Source: Thermoplasmatota archaeon
Lineage (GTDB): Archaea > Thermoplasmatota > Thermoplasmata > Thermoplasmatales > Thermoplasmataceae
NCBI GenBank assembly: GCA_023487765.1
Contig: JAMDBW010000039.1
Coordinates: 1 to 32,855, forward strand
DNA length: 32,855 nt
Reading direction: 5' to 3'
A model generated the notes under the pieces. The model searched no databases. It saw only the letters and a list, made by a program, of their open reading frames with translations, and was not told the DNA's origin. Numbering within the stretch: position 1 is the first letter of the stretch; every line of letters begins with the position of its first letter. Below, piece after piece: positions 1 to 8,089 of this stretch. The position numbers were made by a program, and so were the translations under genes.

Positions 1-1863
1 CCGATTCTGCTGGAATCGGACAGAGGCACCAGGATACTGAGACATTCCGCTGCCCATCTTCTGGCCCAGGCGGTCACGGAGATCTTTCCTGATGCCAAAC
101 CGAACGCCGGACCCCCGACGGAGGATGGTTTCTATTACGACATAGAAATGAAGGCGATTAACCAGGAGGAACTGGAAAACGTCGAAAAGAGGATGAGGGA
201 GATCATTTCCAGGAATCTGAAGATAAATAGGGAAGTCCTGTCCAAGGCTGATCTACTTAAGAAATTTTCACACAATCCCTACAAGATCGACAAGATAAAC
301 GAAAATGTGCCCGATGGCGGATTTTCATCTGTTTATTCGCAGGGCGGTTTCACAGATTTCTGTAAAGGACCCCACTTGCCGTCGACGGGATATCTCAGGG
401 CTGTGAAACTCCTTTCAGTTGCCAGCACACACTATAAGGCTGACGCAACGCGCCCCATGCTTGTAAGAATATACGGCACAGCTTTCCCTGACGATAAATC
501 CCTGAAAGAATATCTGAGAAACAGGGAGGAAGCCATGAAGAGGGATCACAGGAAAATCGCGCAGGAAATGGACCTTCTTGTTTTCAATTCAGAACGTGCC
601 CCGGGATTTCCCCTGTATACCCCAAACGGACTGGTACTGAAACAGGAACTGATGGAGTTCATGAAAAGGCTCAACAGGAAGCATGGCTGGCAGGAAGTAG
701 CCACACCCCACATTTACAGAGATACAATATGGAAACAGTCAGGGCATTACGCCAAGTACAAACCGGACATGTTTCTTTTCACGCTTGAGGACGGGGACAG
801 CTATGGGATAAAACCCATGAACTGCCCCGGACACATAACAATATTCGAGAGGGAGCCGAAGAGCTATAGGGATTTGCCGGTTAAATACTGCGAGGCTGGA
901 ACGGTTTACCGCTACGAGAAATCTGGTGAAGTTGGAGGTCTCACAAGGCCGAGAATGTTCACCATAGACGACGGTCATGCTTTCCTGAGGCTGGACCAGA
1001 TTGTCAGCGAGGTCAGGGACATCATGTCGATGATTAAGGAGACGTTTTCCACAATCCTCGGAGAAGCTCAGCTGACGTATGACCTGAGTGTCATAGATCG
1101 CGAGAATCCCGGCAATTATCTTATCACCTACAAATGCGCCAGTTGCGGAACCGCGACCGAAACGCGCAGGGAATCCACGTCAGGTGAGTTCGCCTGTCCA
1201 AATTGCTCATCAACCGATCTGACTCCTGATTTCTCGACATGGGATCAGGCCACGGATCAACTGAGAAGCGCACTGGAAAGTGAAGGCCTGAAATATAGTG
1301 AGAATCCGGGAGAAGCGGCATTTTACGGCCCTAAGATCGATGTGCACGTAAAGGATGCCCTGGGAAGGATGTGGCAGCTCTCGACCGTGCAGGTGGATTT
1401 CTTCATGCCCACAAACTTCGGGCTTTACTATATCAACAGCGAAAGCAAGCATGACAGGATACTGATGATACACAGGGCAGTATTCGGATCATACGAGAGG
1501 TTCATGGCTATCCTGATAGAGAATTTCGCTGGAAAGTTTCCGGCGTGGCTTGCCCCGCTTCAGGTATACATCGTTCCGGTGAGCGAGAAGTATAACGATT
1601 ATGCTCAGAAGGTTCATGCTGATCTTGTGGAAGAAGGCATACGGTCCAGGATCGATACCGGATCCGAAACAATCAGCAAGAAGATAAAGCTCATAAGGAA
1701 GATGCGCCCGCCATACATACTGGTTATCGGTGAGAAGGAACAGAATGATGGTACTGTATCGGTCAGAAACCGTTCCGATAAGCAGTCAGTCATGACGGTG
1801 GATGAATTCCTGCGGAAACTGAAGAACGAGATCAGGTCTTACAGCCTGGACCAATCCATCTGA
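1..1863 (+). CDS. thrS: Threonyl-tRNA synthetase, 5' end cut by window
   Basis: Charges tRNA-Thr with threonine in the cytoplasm. The frame is open from base 1, so the gene starts before the window and the internal ATG at 148 is not the start. The first codons carry HSAAH of the second additional (editing) domain, followed by the DFCKGPH motif of the same domain near 355-375. The class II catalytic core follows: KPMNCPGH (zinc Cys) near 811-834, DDGHAF near 967-984, and MIHRAVFGSYERF near 1468-1505. A C-terminal anticodon-binding domain ends the protein. Between motif 2 and the usual AFYGPKIDV segment lies an extra CxxC-X16-CxxC element (Cys codons at 1135, 1144, 1195, 1204), which looks like a zinc ribbon inserted in the catalytic domain. 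The identification is very secure; the role of the insert is unknown. Confidence 0.97.
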   Translation, partial: PILLESDRGTRILRHSAAHLLAQAVTEIFPDAKPNAGPPTEDGFYYDIEMKAINQEELENVEKRMREIISRNLKINREVLSKADLLKKFSHNPYKIDKINENVPDGGFSSVYSQGGFTDFCKGPHLPSTGYLRAVKLLSVASTHYKADATRPMLVRIYGTAFPDDKSLKEYLRNREEAMKRDHRKIAQEMDLLVFNSERAPGFPLYTPNGLVLKQELMEFMKRLNRKHGWQEVATPHIYRDTIWKQSGHYAKYKPDMFLFTLEDGDSYGIKPMNCPGHITIFEREPKSYRDLPVKYCEAGTVYRYEKSGEVGGLTRPRMFTIDDGHAFLRLDQIVSEVRDIMSMIKETFSTILGEAQLTYDLSVIDRENPGNYLITYKCASCGTATETRRESTSGEFACPNCSSTDLTPDFSTWDQATDQLRSALESEGLKYSENPGEAAFYGPKIDVHVKDALGRMWQLSTVQVDFFMPTNFGLYYINSESKHDRILMIHRAVFGSYERFMAILIENFAGKFPAWLAPLQVYIVPVSEKYNDYAQKVHADLVEEGIRSRIDTGSETISKKIKLIRKMRPPYILVIGEKEQNDGTVSVRNRSDKQSVMTVDEFLRKLKNEIRSYSLDQSI

Positions 1864-2019
1864 TCATTTCTTCATGTAACAGACTGCGTACATGTCCCCG
1901 TCGAAGAAAATCTGCCTGTCCGGATGCTGCTGCCGGTAGTCCTCCATGTACTTTATCACGTCATTCAGGGTCGTACCGGTCCCCTTTTCAAACTTATGCA
2001 CTATCACGGTCTTTGGCAA
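1864..2019 (-). CDS. Small 51-aa protein of unknown function
   Basis: A short reading frame from a TTG at 2019-2017 to a TGA at 1866-1864, directly abutting the stop of thrS on the other strand. The product begins MPKTVIVHKFEKGTG and contains YMEDYRQQHPDRQIFFDGD, with a single Cys near the end. It is a balanced mix of basic, acidic and aromatic residues and reads like a folded mini-protein rather than noise. An upstream stop at 2067-2065 leaves TTG 2019 as the only normal start. An A/T-rich TATA-like stretch at 2041-2052 sits about 26 bp upstream, which fits leaderless transcription from exactly this codon. It lies downstream of etfA on the same strand but probably has its own promoter. I do not recognise the family; two-stranded beta plus helix is only a guess. 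Confidence 0.62.
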   Translation of the reverse strand: MPKTVIVHKFEKGTGTTLNDVIKYMEDYRQQHPDRQIFFDGDMYAVCYMKK

Positions 2020-2040
2020 CTTGGCTAAAAATAACCGGCG

Positions 2041-2052
2041 AATATAATAAAT
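2041..2052 (-). promoter_or_regulatory. TATA-like element for the 51-aa gene
   Basis: On the minus strand this reads ATTTATTATATT. Its centre is 24-28 bp from the TTG at 2019, the same spacing seen before many starts in this window. It supports a leaderless transcript. Confidence 0.45.
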
Positions 2053-2119
2053 GTGCGGGTGAAGTTATTTCAACGCCCCGCCATGCCTGAAGGTCCCACT
2101 GCATTGATCTTTTCGAAAA

Positions 2120-3178
2120 TTATTTTTTTGTGGCTTTTGCAAGATTTTTCTTCTTTTCTTTTATGGAATCAAGGAGAGCAGGAATTGCCTCGTACAGATC
2201 TGCATTGATGACGTAGTCAGAGTATTTCAATATCTCCGCTCCCGGATCTGTATTTATCGAGAGAATGGTCTCGCTGTTCTTCATTCCCATGATATGCTGT
2301 ATCTTTCCCGATATGCCCGCCGCAATGTATAGTCTCGGACGCACGGTCTGGCCGGTTTGCCCGACCTGGTGATCCCTTGTAATCCATTCCATGTCAACAG
2401 TAGGCCTGCTTGAACCGACCACCCCCCCAATCTCATCTGCCAGGTCCTTGAGGATCTTGAAACCTTCCGGTTTACCCAATCCCATTCCTCCGGAAACCAC
2501 AACCTTTGAATCCGTGAGATCCACTGTGTTCTTCTTCCTGAATTCCAGCACTTCCTTCCTGAGAAGCGACTGATCAATGCTTGCTTTCTTGATCCTGATT
2601 TCTCCCTTTGGTGACTCGACCTTTTCCGGCACCGGAAATATACCCGGCCTTGCGGTAGCCATCTGAGGCCTGTGTTTTCTGCAGAGAATCTCAGCAAGCA
2701 TGCTCTCTCCGTATGTGGGCCGGTTGGCCGATAAAATCCTCGTATCCTGTTCAACGTCCAGTTCCGTGCAGTCAGCAGTGACGCCCGCCTCGCAGCTCAC
2801 CGCAATTCTCGAGGCCAGGTCACGTCCATTTCTTGTAGCAGGGATAAGGAATATGTTGGGCTTCTCCTCTTTCACAAAATCAGATATTATTCTTGAGTAC
2901 GGGAGTGTCCTGTAAGTGCTCAGGGCAGGCGATTCCGCTCCGAGGATAACGTCACAGCCATAAGAGACCGCCACATCGGCTTCCTTCTTTATGTTTTCTC
3001 CAAGCAATACACAATAGAGCTTTTCGCCAACCTTCTCCGCGATCCTCTTTCCAACCCCTATCATTTCCAGCGCCGGCTTGATAAGCTTATCCTCCCTGGT
3101 TTCAAGGAATACAAATACATTCCTGTATTCATCCAGATTAGCTGCCGGGGTTGCGAATTTAATGCCAGCCATCTTCAC
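2120..3178 (-). CDS. etfA: Electron transfer flavoprotein alpha subunit (FixB/EtfA)
   Basis: Alpha subunit of an electron transfer flavoprotein, the partner of EtfB, 352 aa, near family length. The C-terminal FAD-binding domain is clear: GSSRPTVDMEW, then QVGQTGQTV, then LYIAAGISGKIQH, and a terminal NTDPGAEI/ADY segment. The N-terminal half is the usual adenine-nucleotide-hydrolase-like fold. The start is GTG at 3178, whose GTGA overlaps the TGA of etfB by 4 nt, giving translational coupling; an ATG two codons on is an alternative. It is the last gene of the fixC-fixX-etfB-etfA operon. Together these proteins pass electrons between acyl-CoA or other dehydrogenases and the quinone pool or ferredoxin. 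The Lys-rich C-terminal tail (KEKKKNLAKATKK) is a small lineage-specific addition. Confidence 0.95.
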   Translation of the reverse strand: MKMAGIKFATPAANLDEYRNVFVFLETREDKLIKPALEMIGVGKRIAEKVGEKLYCVLLGENIKKEADVAVSYGCDVILGAESPALSTYRTLPYSRIISDFVKEEKPNIFLIPATRNGRDLASRIAVSCEAGVTADCTELDVEQDTRILSANRPTYGESMLAEILCRKHRPQMATARPGIFPVPEKVESPKGEIRIKKASIDQSLLRKEVLEFRKKNTVDLTDSKVVVSGGMGLGKPEGFKILKDLADEIGGVVGSSRPTVDMEWITRDHQVGQTGQTVRPRLYIAAGISGKIQHIMGMKNSETILSINTDPGAEILKYSDYVINADLYEAIPALLDSIKEKKKNLAKATKK

Positions 3179-3972
3179 TCATCCTCCAGCTTGAGTATTT
3201 TCTTCTCATAAAGCTCATCCACCAGGTCTCCAATACTGCTTACTTCTATTTTCTTTGCCGCGCGTTCCCTTTCCCTGATAGGATTCATTTTCCTGACTAT
3301 TGTTGGAGATCCCCTGACACCAACCCATTCAGGCTGAAGCCCAATCCTGTCATGGTCCCACATCTCAATCCCTTTTCTGGTGGCATCTATCTTCCTTCTA
3401 AGCGTCTGCATCCTTGGTGTATTGGAGTTCAGCAAAACGGTGACCAGTACAGGCAGAGGGACTTTGACAACCTCTGTCCCGCCTTCCAGTTCTCTCTCTG
3501 CGATAACGTGACCGTCTTCATATTCCACACTGCTTGCATAGGTTATCTGGTCTATGTCCAGAAACTCCGCAACGCCCGGGCCCACATGTCCGGTACTTGA
3601 ATCCGATGACTCCTCTCCGGCGAATATTATGTCAAACTTTCCTGTCTTTGAAATAGTAGCAGCGATAGTTAATCCCGTCGGGTATGTATCTGCCCCCCCG
3701 AAAAACCTGTCTGATGCAAGTATTGCCCTGTCCGCCCCTCTTGCAAGGCATTCGATCATTGTAGTTTCAGCCTGCGGGGGTCCCATTGAAATTACAGTAA
3801 CGTTCGCGCCGGTCTTATCCTTTATTCTTAAGGCGGCTTCCAGAGCGTTTTCATCTGCACTGTTGGTAACGTTCCTTGTAAGGCTTCTGTTCAGATTCAT
3901 TGTAACCGGATCAATGACAACCTCTTGCTTGTCGGGAACCTGCTTCACCATAACGATTATTTCCAAGGTCAT
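3175..3972 (-). CDS. etfB: Electron transfer flavoprotein beta subunit (FixA/EtfB)
   Basis: Beta subunit of the electron transfer flavoprotein, 265 aa. The N-terminus MTLEIIVMVKQVPD is the standard EtfB opening (beta strand plus VKQVPD). The internal NSADENALEAALRIKD and the ILASDRFFGGADTYPTG segment match the nucleotide-binding region. TYASSVEYEDGHVIAERELEGG followed by LPVLVTVLL is the usual mid-protein signature. The start ATG 3972 is preceded by GGGTGA, which overlaps the fixX stop and would serve as ribosome binding site. It ends in a 4-nt overlap with etfA. Whether this ETF bifurcates electrons, as in some FixABCX systems, cannot be decided by eye. Confidence 0.95.
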   Translation of the reverse strand: MTLEIIVMVKQVPDKQEVVIDPVTMNLNRSLTRNVTNSADENALEAALRIKDKTGANVTVISMGPPQAETTMIECLARGADRAILASDRFFGGADTYPTGLTIAATISKTGKFDIIFAGEESSDSSTGHVGPGVAEFLDIDQITYASSVEYEDGHVIAERELEGGTEVVKVPLPVLVTVLLNSNTPRMQTLRRKIDATRKGIEMWDHDRIGLQPEWVGVRGSPTIVRKMNPIRERERAAKKIEVSSIGDLVDELYEKKILKLEDE

Positions 3973-3978
3973 TTGTGT

Positions 3979-4251
3979 TCACCCAAATTTATACTTTATG
4001 CCATGAGCGCCCTTTGTGTTTGTCCAGGTAACGCTATCGTGCGCACATGCTACAACACAAGTTCCGCATTCCACGCAATCCTCGTATTTGAAATTCAGTC
4101 TGCCATCAATGAGAGTATAACATTTGGCCGGACAGGCAAAGGTGCAGAAATGATCAGGGCAGGTTTCACAAATATCCGGTTTAATTGTTATGTGCGCATA
4201 GGATTTGTCGGTCTTGTAATTCAGCAGCGATAACCTGTCTTCGATTTTCAT
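3979..4251 (-). CDS. fixX: FixX-type ferredoxin-like protein
   Basis: A 90-aa iron-sulfur protein that works with FixC to move electrons from ETF to quinone. It begins MKIEDRLSLLNY, typical of FixX. There are two Cys clusters: CETCPDHFCTFACPAKC and CVECGTCVVACAH. The second has the CxxCxxCxxxC pattern of a [4Fe-4S] site, followed by WTNTKGAHGIKYKFG, the usual FixX ending (GxxGVxYxFG). The first cluster is partly degenerate as a second [4Fe-4S] site, which is normal for this family. It starts 4 nt after the fixC stop, with an AGGAGG ribosome binding site built from the last Arg-Arg codons of fixC. Confidence 0.93.
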   Translation of the reverse strand: MKIEDRLSLLNYKTDKSYAHITIKPDICETCPDHFCTFACPAKCYTLIDGRLNFKYEDCVECGTCVVACAHDSVTWTNTKGAHGIKYKFG

Positions 4252-4255
4252 TTGT

Positions 4256-5548
4256 TTACATCCTCCTCATCATTCTGTAGGTGTCCATCAAGCTGGATAC
4301 CCTCAGCATATCATTCTGGGATAATGCATCAAGTAACATTCTCGTCATGTGTTTCTTTGGCCTGCCTTCCTCCATGAAGAGCCCCATCATCAGTGTTTCA
4401 AGCATAGCCGGGACTTTTTTGTGAACGAAAGGACTCCACGTCACATCCCCTATGCCTTTGAAAGTACGCATATCCCTCATGACGTATGAGGCTTCCAGCC
4501 TGTCCTGATACGATTTGAACGAATTTTCAGTGTAATTTTTCCTGTCATATGCTGCTGCAAACGTATCGGCAGCGGCTATTCCTGAGTCGATTGCATAATT
4601 CATGCCCTGTAAAACAAGGCCGTTGCTGAATGAGAAACCCGCAGAGTCGCCGGCTATCATGTATCCGTTTCCGAACAGTTTTGGAATTGATCTGAGTCCT
4701 CCTTCCTGAACCAGGTGAGCACTGTATTCCTGCATTTCTCCGCCCTGCAGGAGTGGGGCTATGTACGGGTGGGCAGTAAATTCCTCAATCATATTATAGG
4801 AGTAAGTGGCATTGTTTTTCCTCAGGTGAGACATTGATACAACAATCCCGACCGAGATGCTATCCTTGTTTGTATAAAGAAATCCGCCGGCTTCGAGACC
4901 GCCCTTAAGATATCCCAGGACATATTCACATGCGAATCCGGCACCACTCTTCAGGTGGAATCTTTCATTTATGGTATTTTCTGGAAGTTTTATGACTTCC
5001 TTCACGCCGATTGCAACGTCATGATCAGATAGGGGTTTGCGCAACCCGGAATTTATGGCAACACGGGGATTGGCTCCCTCGCAGAGTATTACTGCGTCAG
5101 AGGTGATTACATCCCCATCCTGTTCAATGCCGGTGACTCTTCCGTCTTCCACGTGAAGTTTTTCAACCGTGACTCCGTTTATCACCATTGCACCGGCTTC
5201 CTTGGCCTTTCTGGCCAGCCACTGATCCAGCCTTGCCCTGAGAACTGTATAACCTGTTTTTTTCTGTTCCAGCTTCTTTGAACTGAAATCTATCCCTATC
5301 TTAGAATCCTGAGTCAGGAAAGCCACAGACTTGGTGTCTACGAATCTTTCAACCGGAGCGCTCTTTTCCCAGTCAGGAATGATCGCGGAAAGTCCGTTGC
5401 CCCATAATACTCCGCCTGATACGTTTTTGCTTCCAGGTGGATCGGATTTTTCAACAAGAAGAACATTTTTTTTGGAAGATGCGAGTCTAATAGCCGCTGA
5501 TGCCCCAGCCGGACCTGCGCCGACTACGATAGCGTCAAATTCGCTCAT
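4256..5548 (-). CDS. fixC: FixC-type FAD-dependent ETF:quinone oxidoreductase
   Basis: Flavoprotein of the ETF-quinone oxidoreductase/FixC family, 430 aa with the start chosen here. It opens MSEFDAIVVGAGPAGASAA, a dinucleotide-binding GxGxxG motif for FAD, and later has GNGYMIAGDSAGF, the second FAD contact. The frame stays open for 45 codons upstream, but that extension shows no family similarity. ATG 5548 has a TATA-like AATTATAA centred 26 bp upstream (5571-5578), so it is most likely the leaderless start. It heads the fixCXAB-like operon and supplies the quinone-facing or hydride-handling partner of EtfAB and FixX. The intergenic region with the divergent glycosylase gene is about 150 bp. 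Confidence 0.93.
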   Translation of the reverse strand: MSEFDAIVVGAGPAGASAAIRLASSKKNVLLVEKSDPPGSKNVSGGVLWGNGLSAIIPDWEKSAPVERFVDTKSVAFLTQDSKIGIDFSSKKLEQKKTGYTVLRARLDQWLARKAKEAGAMVINGVTVEKLHVEDGRVTGIEQDGDVITSDAVILCEGANPRVAINSGLRKPLSDHDVAIGVKEVIKLPENTINERFHLKSGAGFACEYVLGYLKGGLEAGGFLYTNKDSISVGIVVSMSHLRKNNATYSYNMIEEFTAHPYIAPLLQGGEMQEYSAHLVQEGGLRSIPKLFGNGYMIAGDSAGFSFSNGLVLQGMNYAIDSGIAAADTFAAAYDRKNYTENSFKSYQDRLEASYVMRDMRTFKGIGDVTWSPFVHKKVPAMLETLMMGLFMEEGRPKKHMTRMLLDALSQNDMLRVSSLMDTYRMMRRM

Positions 5549-5570
5549 ATTCCACGGATTGAAAGATGAC

Positions 5571-5578
5571 TTATAATT
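5571..5578 (-). promoter_or_regulatory. TATA-like element of the fixC operon
   Basis: AATTATAA on the minus strand, centre 26 bp from ATG 5548. The position fits a leaderless mRNA and decides the fixC start against the longer open frame. Confidence 0.6.
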
Positions 5579-5670
5579 CTTTTCTTGGAGTTGGAGTAGA
5601 GCCCGGATATTACTGAATAGACCGGTCAGTCTGACGGAACCAGGTGGTTCAAATGTTGGTTGAATGAAAG

Positions 5671-5680
5671 TAAAATATTC
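5671..5680 (+). promoter_or_regulatory. TATA-like element of the glycosylase gene
   Basis: TAAAATATTC, centre 27 bp before the TTG at 5702. It supports that codon rather than the TTG at 5660 as start. Confidence 0.5.
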
Positions 5681-5701
5681 CACATTTGGCTAAGGGATCA
5701 C

Positions 5702-6358
5702 TTGAATCTTTCAATTTCAGGGCTGTACAATAAGCTCTATGCATATTTTGGGGACACAGGCTGGTGGCCTGCTGAAACGAGGGATGAGGTTGTCATCGGT
5801 GCGATATTGACACAGAACACTTCCTGGTCAAACGTTGAAAAAGCCCTTTTCGAGATGAAGAAAAATGGCGTGAGAACCCTTGAGGATATCGCTTCGCTCC
5901 CTGTGGATCAGCTTGCGGCATACATCAGGAGTTCCGGATTTTATAACCAGAAATCCCGTAGACTTCATAGTCTCGCGACCAGGATTCTTGAAAAATACGG
6001 GAAGCTTGATTCCATGTCATCGGAATCCATGACAGACCTTGAGGATTTTCTTCGCCCAATCAATGGTGTCGGGCAGGAAACCATGGATTCCATCCTGCTT
6101 TATGCTCTGGACAAACCTGCCTTTGCAGTGGATAAATATACAATCAGAATCTTCAGTAGAACCGGAGTAATGGAGGACCCGACACTATATTCTGTGAAGA
6201 TCGCTGTCAGCAAGGACTTAGGGAATGATGTCCCGATGCTGAAGAACTTCCATGGGATGCTGGTATATCTTGCAAAGGACTTCTGTAAAACGAAACCAAA
6301 GTGCGATGAATGTCCGGTCAGGAGCTATTGCGCATATTATGAGGCGAGCATGGAATAG
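5702..6358 (+). CDS. Endonuclease III-related HhH-GPD DNA glycosylase (COG2231 type)
   Basis: A base-excision DNA glycosylase of the helix-hairpin-helix GPD superfamily, 218 aa. The N-terminal GWWPAET...VIGAILTQNTSWSNVEKA is the mark of the endonuclease III-related group that includes MagIII-type 3-methyladenine glycosylases. The hairpin motif is INGVGQETMDSILLYAL, followed by the catalytic Asp in FAVDKYTIRI. The Lys of true endonuclease III (LPGVGRKTA) is Gln here, so a monofunctional glycosylase is likely. The C-terminus has CX5CX2CX5C, an iron-sulfur cluster site. I chose TTG 5702 because a TATA-like element lies 27 bp upstream and the family begins just before the GWWP motif; TTG 5660 is also open. 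It converges with the aIF2-gamma gene, 2 nt away. Confidence 0.9.
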   Translation: MNLSISGLYNKLYAYFGDTGWWPAETRDEVVIGAILTQNTSWSNVEKALFEMKKNGVRTLEDIASLPVDQLAAYIRSSGFYNQKSRRLHSLATRILEKYGKLDSMSSESMTDLEDFLRPINGVGQETMDSILLYALDKPAFAVDKYTIRIFSRTGVMEDPTLYSVKIAVSKDLGNDVPMLKNFHGMLVYLAKDFCKTKPKCDECPVRSYCAYYEASME

Positions 6359-6360
6359 GC

Positions 6361-7590
6361 TTACCCGAATGCAATTATGTTGCCGTAGCCGATGAGTCTC
6401 CACCTGTTGGAAATTCTCCTTCCGATGGCTATTCTTTCCCCTTCGTATGCTGCAACCGGATATTTCAGGTTAACTTCCACCTTGCTGTCGCGGACATTGG
6501 ATACGATACCCACGGTGTTTGATGTGCCTACAGTCAGCATGAGATTCTCCTTGCTCCTTACCGGTTCGACCTTCTGTTCCTCCTGAAAGCCGACAACTCT
6601 CTTGAGGAGATTGGAATCCAGAGTAAGGCTGAATATTGTCGGAGGCACTTTTCCCGTTCTTCCAACTATTCTGCCGGTAAAAGAGTCGCCCTTTGTCATG
6701 TAGGGGTCAAGTTTGGTACCTATCGCAGCGAGTCCACCCGGTCTGATTGTTTCGTAACTATTCCTGCCTGCCATCAATGCAGTGACCGTAGTAATTACGT
6801 TGTCCCAGACCTGCTTACCTCCACGGCTGGCCTGAAGTCCGGGAACTATCTCAATTTCATCGCCCAGCGAAAGTTCACCTTCGATGAGTGAACCTCCCAG
6901 CACACCACCCTTCAGATCGCCAGGCTTTGATCCCGGTTTGTTTACATCGAATGAGCGCGCAACATACATTCGCGGGTCCGCTCCCGGCTTGATCTCCGGG
7001 TCGGGTATCCGGTCGTTTATTGCCTTCAGCAGGGTGTCTATGTTAGAATTGTGATACGCACTGACAGGAATTATAGGCGAGTTTTCAGCCACGCTTCCCT
7101 TGAGGAAGTCCTTGATCTCTTTGTAGCTCGCAAGAGCCCTTTCCTTGGTCACGAGATCGATTTTGTTCTGTACCACTATGATATTCCTGATGCCCATTAT
7201 TTCAAGGGCGATGAGATGTTCCCTTGTCTGGGGCTGCGGGCATTTTTCATTTGCGGCAACTACAAGGAGTGCGCCGTTCATTATGGAGGAACCGGACAGC
7301 ATCGTTGCCATAAGGGTTTCATGTCCGGGTGCGTCAACGAATGAGATAACTCTGCTCAGTTCGCAGCTATCATTCACTTTCTCTCTGGCATAAAACTCTT
7401 CTCCGTCTTCCCTGATGCAGCGATAAATCGGAGTATCAGCGTATCCGAGCTTTATTGAAATACCTCGCTTGATTTCTTCAGAATGTATATCCGTTTTTGT
7501 TCCGGTCAGAGCCTTGGTAAGCGTACTTTTGCCATGATCAACATGACCTACCATTCCGATGTTCACAGAGGGTTGTGGAAGCCTTACCAT
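6361..7590 (-). CDS. eif2g: Translation initiation factor aIF2 gamma
   Basis: GTPase subunit of archaeal initiation factor 2, which delivers Met-tRNAi to the small ribosomal subunit. 409 aa. The P-loop GHVDHGKS is at residues 15-22, a switch region follows (EEIKRGISIKLGYAD), then VDAPGHE and NKID, and two beta-barrel domains with GGVLGGSL and RPGGLAAIGTKLDP. The frame extends ten codons upstream into rpS6e, but ATG 7590 has an AAGGAG site 5 nt before it and sits 1 nt past the rpS6e stop, so I use it. The zinc knuckle found after GYAD in many homologues (four Cys) is reduced here to two isolated Cys (residues 58 and 76). Second gene of an rps6e-aif2g operon. Confidence 0.96.
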   Translation of the reverse strand: MVRLPQPSVNIGMVGHVDHGKSTLTKALTGTKTDIHSEEIKRGISIKLGYADTPIYRCIREDGEEFYAREKVNDSCELSRVISFVDAPGHETLMATMLSGSSIMNGALLVVAANEKCPQPQTREHLIALEIMGIRNIIVVQNKIDLVTKERALASYKEIKDFLKGSVAENSPIIPVSAYHNSNIDTLLKAINDRIPDPEIKPGADPRMYVARSFDVNKPGSKPGDLKGGVLGGSLIEGELSLGDEIEIVPGLQASRGGKQVWDNVITTVTALMAGRNSYETIRPGGLAAIGTKLDPYMTKGDSFTGRIVGRTGKVPPTIFSLTLDSNLLKRVVGFQEEQKVEPVRSKENLMLTVGTSNTVGIVSNVRDSKVEVNLKYPVAAYEGERIAIGRRISNRWRLIGYGNIIAFG

Positions 7591-7591
7591 T

Positions 7592-7984
7592 TTACTCCTT
7601 CTTCTGGTCGCTCTGCGCATCTGGTTCTAATGGTACCGGACCATACTGTGTAATTTTCAAGTTCAACTGGGAGATGTCTGAGCCGATTATTGATCCTCTG
7701 AAGGTAACTCTCTTCCTGTAGCCGTCTTTAGCTCTCTTCCCCTTATTATAAATTCTGAGTATTCGCTTTCTTCCCGGTATCTGCAGGTCGGATCTCATTG
7801 GAAAACCATCATTCGTGCTTCCACCGGTTATCTTAAGCCTGTATCCGGGCAACTCAAAGAAAATTCCGTCCACCTCGTCTCCAACCTTTCTACCTGCCAG
7901 AGAATTTAGATTCTCCGGTGTCACTTCCTTTTTGTATGTTTTTCCTGACTTTGAATCCGCAATTATTGCAACTGAGTTTGCCAT
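7592..7984 (-). CDS. rps6e: Ribosomal protein S6e
   Basis: Small-subunit ribosomal protein S6e, 130 aa, usual archaeal length. Diagnostic stretches are GKTYKKEV, GRKVGDEVDG, the core LKITGGSTNDGFPMRSDL, and KRKRVTFRG-like GYRKRVTFRGSIIGSDI. The ATG at 7984 follows a GAGGT ribosome binding site. A TATA-like sequence near 8051-8063 is about 73 bp upstream, so this gene, unlike most here, seems to have a real leader of around 45 nt. The coupling of S6e with aIF2-gamma is a common archaeal arrangement and ties both to translation. Confidence 0.97.
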   Translation of the reverse strand: MANSVAIIADSKSGKTYKKEVTPENLNSLAGRKVGDEVDGIFFELPGYRLKITGGSTNDGFPMRSDLQIPGRKRILRIYNKGKRAKDGYRKRVTFRGSIIGSDISQLNLKITQYGPVPLEPDAQSDQKKE

Positions 7985-8089
7985 GCCTTACCTCTTTCTA
8001 ATCGATTTGACTGGTATTACCCTAAATTAGGTTCTTGCTAATGGTAATCCCGTTTATAATATTGTTGGGAGCCCAAAGAAAACATTGAG

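Noticed and set aside
148-1863. ATG 148 as the thrS start
   Set aside because: The frame is open to base 1 and encodes family sequence (HSAAH editing-domain motif) before this ATG, so the gene is simply cut by the window edge.
2281-2754. 157-codon minus-strand frame inside etfA
   Set aside because: Shadow of etfA in another frame; Arg/Trp-rich composition with no domain.
5549-5683. 45-codon N-terminal extension of fixC
   Set aside because: It has no flavoprotein similarity, lies upstream of the TATA-like element, and the GxGxxG motif follows directly after ATG 5548.
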